From Benincasa hispida (lineage: Eukaryota > Streptophyta > Magnoliopsida > Cucurbitales > Cucurbitaceae), in assembly GCF_009727055.1 (NCBI RefSeq), contig NC_052359.1, positions 63,559,792 through 63,623,791 of the forward strand: 64,000 nucleotides of DNA, given 5' to 3'. The translations under genes and the position numbers were made by a program. Within the stretch, counting starts at the first letter, position 1, and each line of letters starts with the position of its first letter. Below the pieces are notes generated by a model. The model ran no database searches, was not told the DNA's origin, and saw only the letters and a list, made by a program, of their open reading frames with translations. Shown here one piece after another: positions 47,762-59,910 of the stretch.

Positions 47762-48850
47762 TCATCTAAAGAAAAACCAAAGACATAAAGTAGCAAACCC
47801 AAAAAACCCAAAAGCCAAACACATCATATCTAAAGTCCCTTCTCTTCTCACCTTCCTTTCTTTCCTCTCATTTTTCTTCTCAAGAAACTCCTCCAACTTT
47901 ATTTTCTTCCCTCTTCTTCCCATTTTACCCTCCATCGCCCTCTCCAAAATTACCAAACTATCCTTCCCATCCAAAAATGTTCCATCCATGTCCTCCACCT
48001 CCAAATTCACTTCCCTCACTTGTAAATTCCCTCCCTCCCATCCTCCGCACGTCACTGCAATCCCGCACTTCACCCACTCCGCCGCCGTCCCTCTCTCGCC
48101 GCCTAACACCGTGGCGAATTGCACCTGCACCTCCCCGCTCAGCCAGTGCCGCTGCACACTCACCGCTCGGTAACTCGACATATTCATCGCCCGCCGTCCA
48201 GCAGCGTCGATCATGATCCAGCTTAAAGTCAAATCCTCCCCTAGCTCCCGGCAAGCATTTCCGCCGCCGATTGGAAATTTAATCGGCGTTGGAATTACAT
48301 CCTTAGGATCGAGCATATCGATTCGAAACGGCGAGCAACGGAACCATCCGGAAACGGTCTCTGTTTCGACGACTTTGCTGAAAATCATCTCTCCGCGGTA
48401 GTAGATGTCGACCGCGGAGATCAATTCCGGCGGAAGGTGGAGACGTCGGCGACGACGGATGTAGGTTGCCGGCGACGGAGCAGAAGAGGTGGAAGTTTCG
48501 GAATGATAAGAGAGGCGAGGGAAGGAATCGATGAAGAAAGACCGAGGACCGTCGGGAAATTCCGAAATCAGAGCGTCGAGGCGCTGCGTCGCCGTTGACG
48601 GCCAGGTGGAGTGACAGATATCCGCCCAGAGGCTTGGCTCGGAAGTGAGACGGTGAAATTCCGAAGAAGTGCAAGCGGCAGCGGCGAGGGTCGGGCCGTC
48701 GAGACGCGTCAAGATGTGAGTTCGGAGGATATCTGGATGGATGTCGGAAATAGATGTGGTAGCGCCGTCACCGGCGGCGGAGGAGAACGCCGACGGGGAA
48801 AAGGTCCGATAGGGAATCGGACTTGAAATCCAAACGGTATAAGTTTGCAT
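47762..48850 (-). CDS. F-box protein, At2g27310/At2g36090-like
   Basis: Intronless, 362 aa. The F-box is at residues 35-80 (SDIHPDILRTHILTRLDGPT then LAAAACTSSEFHRLTSEPSL and LWADICHSTWP). The rest matches the plant At2g27310/At2g36090 group: FPDGPRSFFIDSFPRLSYHS, SAVDIYYRGEMIFSKVVETE, TVSGWFRCSPFRIDMLDPKD and LTLSWIMIDAAGRRAMNMSS. F-box proteins link targets to Skp1-Cullin1 ubiquitin ligases; the target here is unknown. The last 24 residues (LDMMCLAFGFFGFATLCLWF plus FFR) are strongly hydrophobic and follow a basic KNERKERKVRRE stretch, so a C-terminal tail anchor is possible. The GC-rich coding sequence yields long shadow ORFs in other frames. The start ATG at 48850 is the first in frame. 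Confidence 0.93.
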   Translation of the reverse strand: MQTYTVWISSPIPYRTFSPSAFSSAAGDGATTSISDIHPDILRTHILTRLDGPTLAAAACTSSEFHRLTSEPSLWADICHSTWPSTATQRLDALISEFPDGPRSFFIDSFPRLSYHSETSTSSAPSPATYIRRRRRLHLPPELISAVDIYYRGEMIFSKVVETETVSGWFRCSPFRIDMLDPKDVIPTPIKFPIGGGNACRELGEDLTLSWIMIDAAGRRAMNMSSYRAVSVQRHWLSGEVQVQFATVLGGERGTAAEWVKCGIAVTCGGWEGGNLQVREVNLEVEDMDGTFLDGKDSLVILERAMEGKMGRRGKKIKLEEFLEKKNERKERKVRREGTLDMMCLAFGFFGFATLCLWFFFR

Positions 48851-49373
48851 TTTCTTGAAATTTTTGGGGGTTTTGATCTTTTCGAGGGAAAGATATTTAT
48901 ATACACAAAAAGAAATTTCCGGACCTTCTCAAAAAAAAAAAAAAAAAAAAAAAGACAAAAACTACAATTTGATTATTATTTTTATTCTTATTATTGTTAA
49001 AAAAAAAATACATGGTCTATTTCACCACGTGTCCATTTATGCATGTTTCTATGTATTTAATGGACAATTAGGGTCTTTCGAGAAAAAAAAGGACAATTAG
49101 GGTTAGATTTGGACATTTTAATTTTGGACATAAAACTTGAAAGAGAAAATTTTTGACATATTGATATCAAAAGCTCGATTTTATAATAATATCAATATTG
49201 TTGTTCATGTTGATAGATACTTTTAAAAAATTAATGGATTGTTTTTTTTAAAATATATTTTTTCGAGAGACAAAAAATATATTTAAATTAACAAAGAATT
49301 ATTTCACCCTTTTTAAATAATTAAAAATATGGACCAATTGCAAATACAACAATTAAGCCCAAATTATTAATAG
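48851..49373. other. F-box gene upstream region
   Basis: The minus-strand leader (to about 48905) is followed by a 23-A run near 48930-48952 and AT-rich DNA. A TTATATACACAAA-like stretch at about 48896-48908 might be a TATA box read from the other strand, but the evidence is weak. Confidence 0.4.
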
Positions 49374-49963
49374 TAAGGATGGCAATGGGGTCGGGTCGGG
49401 GCGGGGATGCGCTCCCCGTCCTTGTCTCCGTGGGGATTTTTAATCCTTGATCCCGTCCCATTTACTATTTTGGGAAGTCGGAGTCGGAGTAGGGAATCCC
49501 CGCGGAAAAATCTTCGTTTTTTTATTTTTTATTTTTATTATTTAAAATTAATTAAATTTAATATTTATATTGAAATGGTAGATTTTATATAGGAAATTAG
49601 TATTATTGTTACATAAAAACTAAACATTACATGTTTTTTTAATTATAAATTAATAAAAATTGAATTTATTATATTATATTTTAAATTAAAAAAGAAAAAA
49701 AACTGAAACAATATGTTTAATCATTATTATTATTGTTATTAGTATTATATATATATATTAAATAATTAAAAAAATCGGAGCGGGGATGGGGATCGAGTTT
49801 GGGTTCAGGGATGGGGCAGGGATCCCCTCTCCGTCCCCGATCGAGGACCCGATTTAATATCTCCGGTTTGACCTTTGTCACCAGTCAAATCGAGGATTTT
49901 CTGCCCCGATCGGGTTCGGGGACCAACGGGGATCAGACCCTGCGAGAAATTTTGCCATCCTTA
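49374..49963. mobile_element. hAT-like MITE with perfect TSD
   Basis: The ends TAAGGATGGCAA and TTGCCATCCTTA are perfect 12-bp inverted repeats. The element is flanked by the exact 8-bp duplication ATTAATAG (49366-49373 and 49964-49971), the length made by hAT transposases. Subterminal regions are G/C-rich with repeated GGGGCGGGGATG/CCCCGTCC-type phrases; the 350-bp middle is AT-rich. There is no transposase, so it is non-autonomous. The intact duplication suggests a relatively recent insertion. Confidence 0.92.
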
Positions 49964-49971
49964 ATTAATAG

Positions 49972-51060
49972 ATACAGTTCAATGCAAAAAAAATTGCAGA
50001 TATAGCAAAATTTAGATAATTTATCAATGATGGACCATATTATTAGTAGAAGTCTATCAATGATAGACTGCATAATTGATAGATTTGCTATATTTGTAAT
50101 TTTTTTAAAATATTATTATACACTGAATTATTATCATTAAAAATCATATCCATTGTAATTACCCTTAAAATTTATTATTGTTATTATTATTAGATTCACA
50201 TAAATGATATTTTGTCAATATTTTTCTTATTTTCTATCCATTTCTAGTTGTGATATAAGGAAAATGTCGATTTATCTATTGTGCCGATGTTGAAACTCAT
50301 GGACACATAGAAGTGACAGATATTAACAAAAATTTAAACCATATATATGTATAGTCTAGGAACTCAAGTTCATAGATATCCACGGTTATTGAAATTTTAA
50401 AAATAAGTCCTTTTAAGCTCAAAAACATGGAAGAGTATGACAAAATAAAGTCCTATCTCAACAACTTTAAAGTAGAAGTTTTATGTAAAGTTTACGGTAT
50501 GGTTTGTTAAAGTCTTCATCTCAAACATGAGTTAAGTTTTGGAAATCAAATCTAGCTTCTAACTTTTTATTATGAACATAAAACATTTATATTTAATTAT
50601 ATAGGAAAAAGAGGATTTAGAGGTAAGGAATTTTATTGGAGATAAGACATGTGAAAATCAATTTGTATCATCCCTTATTTTTATCGTTTTTTAGGAACAT
50701 CAATCATTATATTTTGATATTCCATAAGATTTATATATATATTTAAAAACATGTGGGGTCATTTTGCATCTCATTAACATAAAGAGTTTCTTGAAACAAA
50801 ATGATAAATTTTAGATTAATCGGAATTTCGAACATCATTTTAAATTTTATACGTGATTACTTGTTATATTTAGAAAATTTTTCACATATAAAAAAAAATT
50901 TCAAATTATTTATAGAAACAAAAATATACCACTTCTATAAGGGTCTTTCAGAATTCTATCATTGATAGACTTCTATCCGTCTCTATAAAAAAATTAAATT
51001 TTGCTATTTTATTTAAATAATTATCCTTATTTTTCTATTTTTAAAAATCCTCCCATTTAT
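49972..51060. other. AT-rich intergenic region
   Basis: No gene or element is supported. The short phrases ATCAATGATGGAC and ATCAATGATAGAC at 50023-50080 are a small local repeat. Confidence 0.5.
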
Positions 51061-51063
51061 TTA

Positions 51064-51358
51064 GGTCTCGTTTGGTAATCATTTTGTTTTTGAAAATGAA
51101 ACCTATGGATACTACTTCTACTTTCAAATTTATTTCTTTGTTATCTACTTTTTACTAATGATTTAAAAAGTCAAGTCAAATTTTGAGAACTAAAAAAGTA
51201 GTTTTAAAAAAATTTATTTTTGTTTTTGGAATTTGACTAATAATTTAACTATTATACTTAAAATGATGGAAATTATTATAAAAAATATGGATAAAATAGA
51301 CTTAAATTTCAAAAAGAAAAAAAAAAACAAGAAAACCAAATGATTCCAGAATGGAGCC
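51064..51358. mobile_element. Tourist-like MITE, copy 5
   Basis: The left end GGTCTCGTTTGGTAATCATT and the inverted right end GGCTCCATTCTGGAATCATT form the terminal repeats. A TTA duplication lies on both sides (51061-51063 and 51359-51361). This is the best-preserved copy in the window. Confidence 0.8.
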
Positions 51359-51361
51359 TTA

Positions 51362-52449
51362 TTTTTACAATATGTGAAGTAATGGAGATTTCAACATCTC
51401 TGACCTCGAGGAAATAAATACTAATTAATTTACCTAAATAGTATAATGCATGTAAGTACAAAGTTTAAAATAAGTTAGAGATATTGATTTTTTTTTTAAA
51501 TGAGTATTTTAAATTTAATCCAAATTCAAAGAGAATATAAATTATAATAAAATAAGCATATTTATACTATATTTAAAAAAAATAAAATCATGAATATTGT
51601 TTTGAATAGGGAAAAATGAAAAAAACACTTTTTGATCTTAAAGTTTTATTTATGTTGCATTTGGTAGAATTCTTGGTCCATTCGCCAATTTTTCTAATAA
51701 TCACCGACAGATATTTATTTATTTATTTTATTAAAAAATAAAATTAAAAAAAAAAATTAATCATTTTTCTGCCCTTCTTCCTCTCACGACTGTAACAGCC
51801 ATAATTTATTTTCTTCTTCTTCTTTCCTCTTAGGGAGAAGGTTGGGAGAGGAGGGTGAAAGAAGCAAACGATTGTGAAAAAAAGATAATAAAAAAATTAT
51901 TGAATTTTAATAATTAAAACATTAGCAAATTTTATTTTAATAATACAAGGCCTTACATGTTAGTTTTTCGTAAGTGATAAATGAAAAAAAATAAAAATAA
52001 AAATTGAGAGACTAAACATTATGATAAAATTTTGAAATTTGAAAATTCAAGAAACAAACCGTAACTTAAACAAAAACAAAATCTTATAGATTAAAAGTGT
52101 CATTTTTGACTTTAAATAAGTACTAACTTTATGCTTTTTAGAACTTTTAGGTATTTTTATGTCACATTGGCAAAATAGGTATTGCCACGTGATTGAGATA
52201 GTGTGAAGTAGTCGATGTCCTTAAAAAGAGATTAAAAATTGTAGAACAAAGAAAAAAGATCCAAAGAAAAAGTTGTCACCAATAATTTTTATGAAGTGAT
52301 TGGACATTGAAATAATACAATTTTTTTTTTCCTTTTAAAAAAATAAAGTAATAAAAATGATATAAAAAAAACTAAAGTTAAGTTTATGAATCATATGTGT
52401 ACGGGAAAGATGTTAACACTATAATATTCAATAAGAAAAACAGTAGATT

Positions 52450-52480
<31 letters not shown>

Positions 52481-54009
52481 TGAATTAGAAAAATTAACGA
52501 CTTAGAATTGACACATCTGAACTGCAAACTAAATTGAGTATACGATAAAGCTTCTTATAATTAATTAAAAGATGGTAAGATAGAGACATAATATAGCAAT
52601 CAAATGAAATAGAATTAAAAAAAAAAAAAAATAGATAAACGAGGTAAAAATGTAAAAGTAAGGAAGCAATAAAAAAAATATATTACCAAGAATTTAAATA
52701 GATAAATAAAGGAATAAGGATTAAAGATTAAAAGAAAAAAAAAATGACGTCGGGACGAGAGTGGACTGCACACTCACGTCAGTGGCATTACCACTAACAC
52801 ACGAAAAAAATAAAAATAAAAATAAATACTAATAATAATCTATATTATATTAAAATGGATAAAGAGAGAAGAATTTTTAACTTCCTTCTTTGCCCTTCAA
52901 TTTTTTAAAATGTCTACTTTACCCTCAAACCTTTTCCATTTAGAACCTCTACAACAAGATACTTCATTCATGAAAGCAAAAATAATCTACAAATGTGCGC
53001 ATATATATAACTTCCTCTATTGGGACAACAAGATTTAATCATGGAGAAATTCTCTCTAATATCCCATTTCACTCCCTAAAAAAAATCTTAATTTCATGAG
53101 ACGAATAGAAGATCACTTGTGAAAATGAAAATTTTTCACGAAGTTGTCGGATCTTATGATGGACAGAGGAAGAAAATTGCCTTGTTGGAGCATGAATCTT
53201 TGGCCTGAACGTTTTCAAACAAGTAATTTTTTTTGGCAATCCTTTTGTGTGTTGTATTAAAATATTTTATTTGTTTGTTTTTTTTTTGTAAGAGTGTGTG
53301 TTTGTGTTTTTTTAGGGATTTGATTTAGGAGTTTAAGAATTTATTTACATGGAGAGATCAAGGCAATATGTTCATTGATTTTAGCAATTCATGTAAATAT
53401 TCTATTTGTTTGTTTCTTTACAAATGTGTGTGTGTTTATTTTAGAGATTTGATTAAAGAGTTTATATATAAGGAGAGGTCGGCAATATGTCGATTGATTT
53501 TAGTAACTTCATTGAAACAAATGAGGATGCATACTAACTTAAAAGAATTCAAAACATTAGCTATTACTTTCTTCCTCATGGATTCGAAGATTATGTGATT
53601 TGTTTACTCAATTTTTTTTTTCTATTTTTTTTTTTAAAATTTAACTGCAATGTATATGAATATGTGATTTCATAGATTGCATGATATCCACCAAATTTGA
53701 TTTAAAAAATATGAATTTAAATATAAATATTAAATTCATTTGATTTTATAGAATATATAATCTCGACCCATTTGTTTTACTCCATTTTAATTCTTTAATT
53801 TTTTTTTTTTTTTTTTGTATTTTGTATTTTGCATGTGGATAATGGGATCTTTGGCGTAAGTGTTTTTAAATAGGTAGCTTTTTCTTTAGCAATTCTTTTG
53901 GATGTTGTATTGAAATATTTTGTTTGTTTTCTTTCTTTCTTTCTTTTTTTTTTTTCTTTGGAAATAAGTGGTTTGTATTGAAATATTTTGTTTGTTTGTT
54001 TTTTTGAAA
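51362..54009. other. AT-rich intergenic region with (TA)n and a diverged direct repeat
   Basis: No gene seen. A (TA)n run lies at about 52449-52472. Two diverged direct copies of a roughly 100-bp T-rich segment occur at about 53205-53310 and 53845-53960 (both contain TGTTGTATT(A/G)AAATATTTTGTTTG-like sequence). Confidence 0.45.
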
Positions 54010-54489
54010 GCATGTGTGAAAGATTTCTCAAGCCTTAAGGGGAACCTAAGGTATCATTCATTGAGAAGGGAGTCCTTAAGACTTAGATAAAACCTAAGTT
54101 CTCATGTGAAAGAAGTTCACAAGTAGAAGGAAAGATATCATTAAGTAAGAAGGAGTCTTACACACTTAGGGGGAGCCTAAATATTTCAACACTAATATTC
54201 ACATACTTAGGGAGAGCCTAAGTTCAGAGAGAGGAAATCGCATATCTAGGGGTAGTCTAGGTAATCAGCTAAGTCAGGTTGTATGTGTGTCACTGTAATC
54301 GTTGTTATTTTACAGATAAGTACAACGTTGTAATCACTTGACTTTTATATATTAGTGGAATATCTTTCCCTGGCACACTGCCCCTTAGACGTAGGTAGTT
54401 CATCATCGAACTGGGTTACCATCTTGATGTGTTTATCTATGATTTACTCTCTGTTGTTTTACTGTTGTCTTTGAATTTGCTAAGACATT
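54010..54489 (+). mobile_element. Ty1/copia LTR fragment
   Basis: The right half (GGAATATCTTTCCCTGGCAC, then CTGCCCCTTAGACGTAGGTA and GAACTGGGTTACCATCTTGA) matches the R/U5-like end typical of many plant copia LTRs. The left half holds at least four short units of the type ACTTAGGGGGAGCCTAA. No internal copia domain adjoins it, so it is a solo or truncated LTR. Its end touches the CACTA terminus at 54490. Confidence 0.6.
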
Positions 54490-55356
54490 CATTACAAGAA
54501 AAAGACGATCTTCCGACACTGAAAACCACCATCGAGAGTTCAATCGTTGAGAGATATATTATTTCCCGACGACGTACAATAGCCGTTGGGAGATATAAGT
54601 AACTCCCGACGATGTTAACACATCGTCGGGCATTTTGGTTAAATATAACTGAACTCCCGACAGGTGAATTAAACCGTCAAAAGTTGTGCACAACTCCCAA
54701 CGACCGTTGTCAGGCGTCAGGAAATACACATGGGCATTGAGTTTAATATGGCTTATCTCCCGACGTGGACTGTTCATCGTTGGGAGATACTTTCACATCA
54801 CATCAAATTTGAAGTTAAACATCTCCAGACGGTACATTAACTCGTTGAGAGTTAGTCTAACTCTCGACGATTACTTTATGTCATTAGAGTTAGTAATCTT
54901 AATATATCAGATCTGAAATGCCGCTTCTCACTTTCATCTCTTCTACCTCTGCCCTTGATCCGCTCCGTCGATCTGAAGTCTTTCGCTGTCGAATGCCTCC
55001 GCTCCATCGAATGCTTCCGCTATCGAACGTCTCCGCTCTGTTGAACACTTCTACCATCGAAGGCCTTCTTCAGGTAATCTCTCTCTTTCTCTTAAATTTG
55101 TCAAATCTCTCTGTTTTCATAGATGAGATGTGGATTTTTATTTAAAATTTTTATGAACTGTGATTTATGTTTTAATTTTTATGAATTATGAATTTTGTTT
55201 TGATTTTTATGAATTCACAATGGAGCGAATTTTGATGACACGTCCTTCTCCAGATTACCCTTTTAATACGAGAAGGGATCTGAAGACAGCAATTGTCAAC
55301 CCTCTTATGACAACTAATGCCCAACACACTTCTGATAACTTGTATCCTTAGCACCT

Positions 55357-57740
55357 GTTACACCTGATTAGTAGTTTATAATCCTCTAGAAATTAACACA
55401 CAGTCTCAACAATAACTTTAAACATATTTTTTTTTTTTTACTGTTAATCAGAAATATCACCATCAACATACATAACAGTTTTCATAGACCAAACCCATAT
55501 GCAACATTTGTTCAACATAACTCTATCCTTTCTCCCTGACATGGACATGCAACTAAATAACAAAACATGATGAGCCACCTAAATTTCCACTCTCTGTGGG
55601 TCTGAGAAGTGACTACTGGCAGAACTGCTAGGCCTTGGGACGTCGACCACTACCTAGGGAAGAAAAGTGAGTTGGAAAGGCTAGTGAGTGACTATCTTAA
55701 ACATACTTTAAATCATAAATAACGTGAACTTGATTATCAAGGAAACAATTATAAATCATAATCAGGGTTTTGAAAATGGAGTTGAAATCGTAAAACACAT
55801 CATGTAAAAATCCTAAAATAAAATTTATTAACGTCATCCTGAAAACTCTGCTACTTCACTACCTAAACATGCGGTAGAGTTATTTTGCTCAATCCCTAAT
55901 AACCTTAGTTGAGAGAGAGACGTTTTGCTCGATCTCATCAATGTCGATAGGATAGTCATACGTGCACGTAGAGCTGAATTGGGTCTTGATCACCTTACCA
56001 TACATTCGGTGTCAAAGATTTCTAACATCACTGAAATCTGGGTACCTTACCATACCTTCGGTACTAATATTGGAGTAGGGTTTGTACAAGGCACCAAAAA
56101 ATTTAAACATATAGAAACATATACAGGATACATATTTGAAATAATCATACTTCATGGTTTCATATCAATGCATAGTGCCTTGAAAAACATGGAGTATACT
56201 TAAGTTATTTCCTTGATAAATTTCATCATGCGGTAAAACATGACATGGGCTTACTGGAAAACTCATGCTGAGCTCATAAATAAATTCATCATTCAAAAAC
56301 ATGGATCATGCGATCAACATTCATTTTAAGGCTTTCGTTGAAGAAAATCATGGTATAACAACCTCATATAAAATGTCTATGCGTTAAAACCATTCATAAA
56401 ACTAACATTGGAAAAAACATTTATTAAAATTTGTCACTCACTGTCTTAAACTACTTATCCAAGGGGTTGTATGTCTATCCTATTTGCGTTTTTCCTGAAA
56501 AGGAAAGATCCCCTGGTCAGTATACTTAGCTCCCTCTTGAGCTTAATGCATAACTTAACTTCACTGCATATTAGTAGTCATTGCATTACAACTAAGTTCG
56601 ATGCATCGAACTATCTTCACCGCACCGACTATCCTTAGCCATCTTACCTTATAACTTGGTTGATAATCGAAAATCCTTCCTCGTGCTCAGGTAAGCACTG
56701 AAATTCCTTCGCAGTCTATGCGACATACTCAAAGCGCCTTCGTTGTGGATTGACTATGTTGTATGCGTCAAAACATAACCTTACTGGGTTAGCTGCTTGT
56801 TGTTCTTCATATGCAGTTGTCTGCTTATTCATCCATAACATCATTTCCCGATTCAATCTTCCAAATTTCTTAACTCAATTCCAGCATTCATAAAAACTAA
56901 ACTCCCTTTTAGGAAATTACTAAAAAACATCTTGACTTTTACTTACCTTAGAATTTGAGCATTATTTTTTCCGGAATCAATTAGAAATTCCTCTAATTTT
57001 TCTTTAGCTAGTAGAAAATTCTTTAACTTTCAAAATCTCCAGATGGCAGAAACACTCCTTACTTAGACGTTAGAAAAAATTTAGCAAAACAATCTTCTTT
57101 GTTGCTAAGTCTATTTAAATTTGAGCATGCATGAAGAGTTTGCTTAATTAATTACCACCTGACATGCTTATTCTTTCATTGACGTTTACAAGGCTATCAC
57201 TTGATTTACTTACTCGATAATTAAGATGAATTCCTTAGCTTAAACTTTATAGCATGGTCTTGTGGCCACCTAAGCATTCTCCCTTCAACACATGCTCTTC
57301 TGTCGCATCACTTGTTAGCTTAACCTCAACATTGATATACAAAGTTAGTTGTATAAATATTTCATACCACTTCGTTGTACTTAGCCATAACGCCCCCCTT
57401 TTTTGGACCTTTGGCCGTGTGGCGCCTCATTTGTTGTACTGAGTGTTAACTTGTTTCTACTTCACCTGAGAACTCAGTGTTCCACACTTAACATATTTTC
57501 TTGCCCTTTTTCTGATTGACCATTAATAGATTTCTCCAACTCTCTATGCGTCAACCACGTTTATAACTTGAACGCATATAGTTAGAAAACTTAAAAATCC
57601 CTTCTCTTACATTTCAGACGCATTATTCATTATGCACACTTAACTTGCTCTTTCTATCGATGTTAAAACACATCTTTAACTCATAATTAAAAGGACTTAA
57701 ACTTAATTAACTAGTAAAAACAAGTTCAGAAGTTTACCTA
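55357..57740 (-). mobile_element. Probable nested solo-LTR-like insertion
   Basis: Begins TGTTACACCTGATTAG (read on minus, it ends CAGGTGTAACA), like the GGT...GTTATA end of the element at 9785. It is noncoding and different in texture from the flanking CACTA sequence, in which ATGAATT(A/G)TGAATTTTG-type phrases occur on both sides. The far end and a target duplication could not be located, so the boundaries are approximate. Confidence 0.4.
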
Positions 57741-58618
57741 TGAATTGTGAATTGTGATTTAGATTTTTTAATCTTTATTTTTAATTTTTTGAAAAAAAAA
57801 AAGTATTGGATGTCTTGAAAGTGTTTGATGATCTGGAAATCCTATATATGGCTTGGGGAAACTTTACCATCTAAGAGTTTGAGTCTAATTTCTAATTTCT
57901 AATTTCTTAATAGATTAATTTGCCTTGTTCTTTTCCTTATTTCTCTAAAATTTATGTTTTTTTTTCTATTTAGTTATTATTTTGTAATGTTAAAATGGAT
58001 TGATGCTGCTTTACTTCACTAGATATGATATTAAATGAGTTAACAAAATTTCAGAAAAAGTTTCTACTTGCATGCAATTAAATCCATATTAAATTTTCTA
58101 TAAGAAATTTTGTAAGAAATGGTTCAAACAATTTTGTCGAATCATTGTATGAACTGTTTTTTTTTTTTTTTTTTTAATATATAAATTTTCAACATATGTG
58201 GGTTGATGATTCCAACCTCTAAAATTTTGGTTGATAATATGTGACTTAATTAGTTGAGTTATGATATTGATATATAAAATTTTGGTCAATAATATGTGAC
58301 TTAATTAGTTGAGCTATGATATTGATTGTTTATATGTTCCCTTGCTATTATGTTTTTCAATTGATGTCGATATACTATGTCAGTAGAATATATAAAATGA
58401 TATAGTGTTTGATTGTTATATGGTCTATCTCTAATAGGAGTTTCATAATTCTTGTGATAATTGTCTAAAAGTTAGACTTCAATCATATCTGTCTCTTGAT
58501 TTTGTTTTCTGTAATTTGTAGTTGAGAAACACATTCATAAGTCTCTTAAAATTATATTCTTATTTCTATGAGCATATACAAGCATCCATAAGTCTCTTAT
58601 AATTCTATGAGCATACAA

Positions 58619-58707
58619 ATGAGAGAGGATCATGCAAGACAAATGGAAGAAATGAAAAAAGTGATTGAAGATATGATACGATCACAGAGAGAAGAGCATC
58701 AAATTAG
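58619..58707 (+). pseudogene. Coiled-coil exon remnant in CACTA element
   Basis: Encodes MREDHARQMEEMKKVIEDMI then RSQREEHQIR, followed by a GTATGA donor-like site. Charged helical segments like this are common near the C-terminus of plant transposase-derived ORFs. No full gene is present, so I treat it as a remnant. Confidence 0.35.
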
Positions 58708-59910
58708 GTATGATTACTTCATTATCTAGTTGGCTAATATATTGCTATACTACAGTTATGGTAGCAAAGTAGTTATGTTTTACTAGTAGCTTTATGATAA
58801 TGAATTGTTGGTTATCTTATAGTTATGGTAGTCAACTGGATTTTGATGTATTTTCTAGAGTTTTTGTGTGTTTGTGGATGTTTATGAAATTTGAATGTTG
58901 TGTGGGGTGGGTTGAGATTAGTTATACTTGTTGGAGTTCAACTTGGAATTTTTTATTTGTTTTTGGAAATTTATAAATTTTAAATGCTTTGTGGAATGAG
59001 TTGAGATTGGTTATCTTTCTTTTGGAATTCAACTTGTGATTTTTGTGCGTTTGTGGAGGTTTAAGGTTGAGAATATGTAGACTTGGAAGTGTGTTGATTT
59101 TCTTTATTTTATAGGATTCTAGGATTCATCTTATAGTTTTTGTTTGTTTGTGAAAGTTTATGAATTTTGAATGTTGTGTGGGGTGGGTTGAGATTAGTTT
59201 TCAAATGAGGGGTTAAGAGTTCTTCTTACATTTAAACTTCATATATATAATAATGTTCTCTAATTAATATAATTGTAGGTAAACTACTGTTTTAGAGATG
59301 CTGTTTGGAGATGTTATTGAAAATGTCATTTGGAGATGTCGTCATACTTTCTTCTATGTATTCGTCAAGACATATTTGTTTTGTGGACCATCTTTGCCAT
59401 TTTTTCTCTCTTTTTTGTAATAAAGAATACTATCAACTTTGTTTTTGTTTATTTGTATGTGAATACGTTTTTTTCTTTATGTGTTTGATTTGCTTAATAA
59501 TGTTCTAAATTTTAGGTTATTCAGATCAAAATAATAAAAAAAAAAAGATTGAATAGTGCACTATTTTTCGACGAGGGCGTCAAGAGTTCTATTATTTCCC
59601 GATGACTCTTCGGGAGTTTGATTTCATAAACTGTGAATCAAACTCTTAAACTCCCGATGACAGTAATATCGTCGGGAGATCAGAGAACTCCCGACGGATA
59701 AATACATTTGTCAGGAGTAAATAAACTCCTGACGTTGTACAAGAGGCATCGGGAGTTGTCCTAACTCTCGACGGTGTGTATACACGTGTCGGGAGATTTA
59801 TCCCGACCAAACTCCTGACGCCTATTTAGTCGTTAGGAGTTGATATTCCGATGCATTTTTTACCAGTTTCGATAATTTGAGCATCAGGAAAAAGATGTTT
59901 TCTTGTAGGG

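Larger units (their letters stand above)
54490..59910 (+). mobile_element. Degenerate CACTA (En/Spm) element, non-autonomous
   Basis: The left terminus CATTACAAGAAAAAGA and the inverse of the right terminus CCCTACAAGAAAACATC are decayed forms of the plant CACTACAAGAAAA end. Both subterminal regions (54520-54850 and 59555-59870) are dense with CTCCCGACG / CGTCGGGAG units in both orientations, the usual transposase-binding arrangement. The 3-bp flanks are ATT and GTT, an imperfect duplication. No intact transposase is present. A 2.4 kb block at about 55357-57740 looks like a later insertion. Confidence 0.75.

Noticed and set aside
47958..48254. Second minus-strand ORF overlapping the F-box gene
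   Set aside because: Frame shadow of the GC-rich F-box coding sequence; the 362-aa frame carries the conserved motifs.
48611..48826. Plus-strand ORF opposite the F-box N-terminus
   Set aside because: Antisense shadow; Gly/Arg-rich composition follows from the reversed Ser/Pro/Ala codons.
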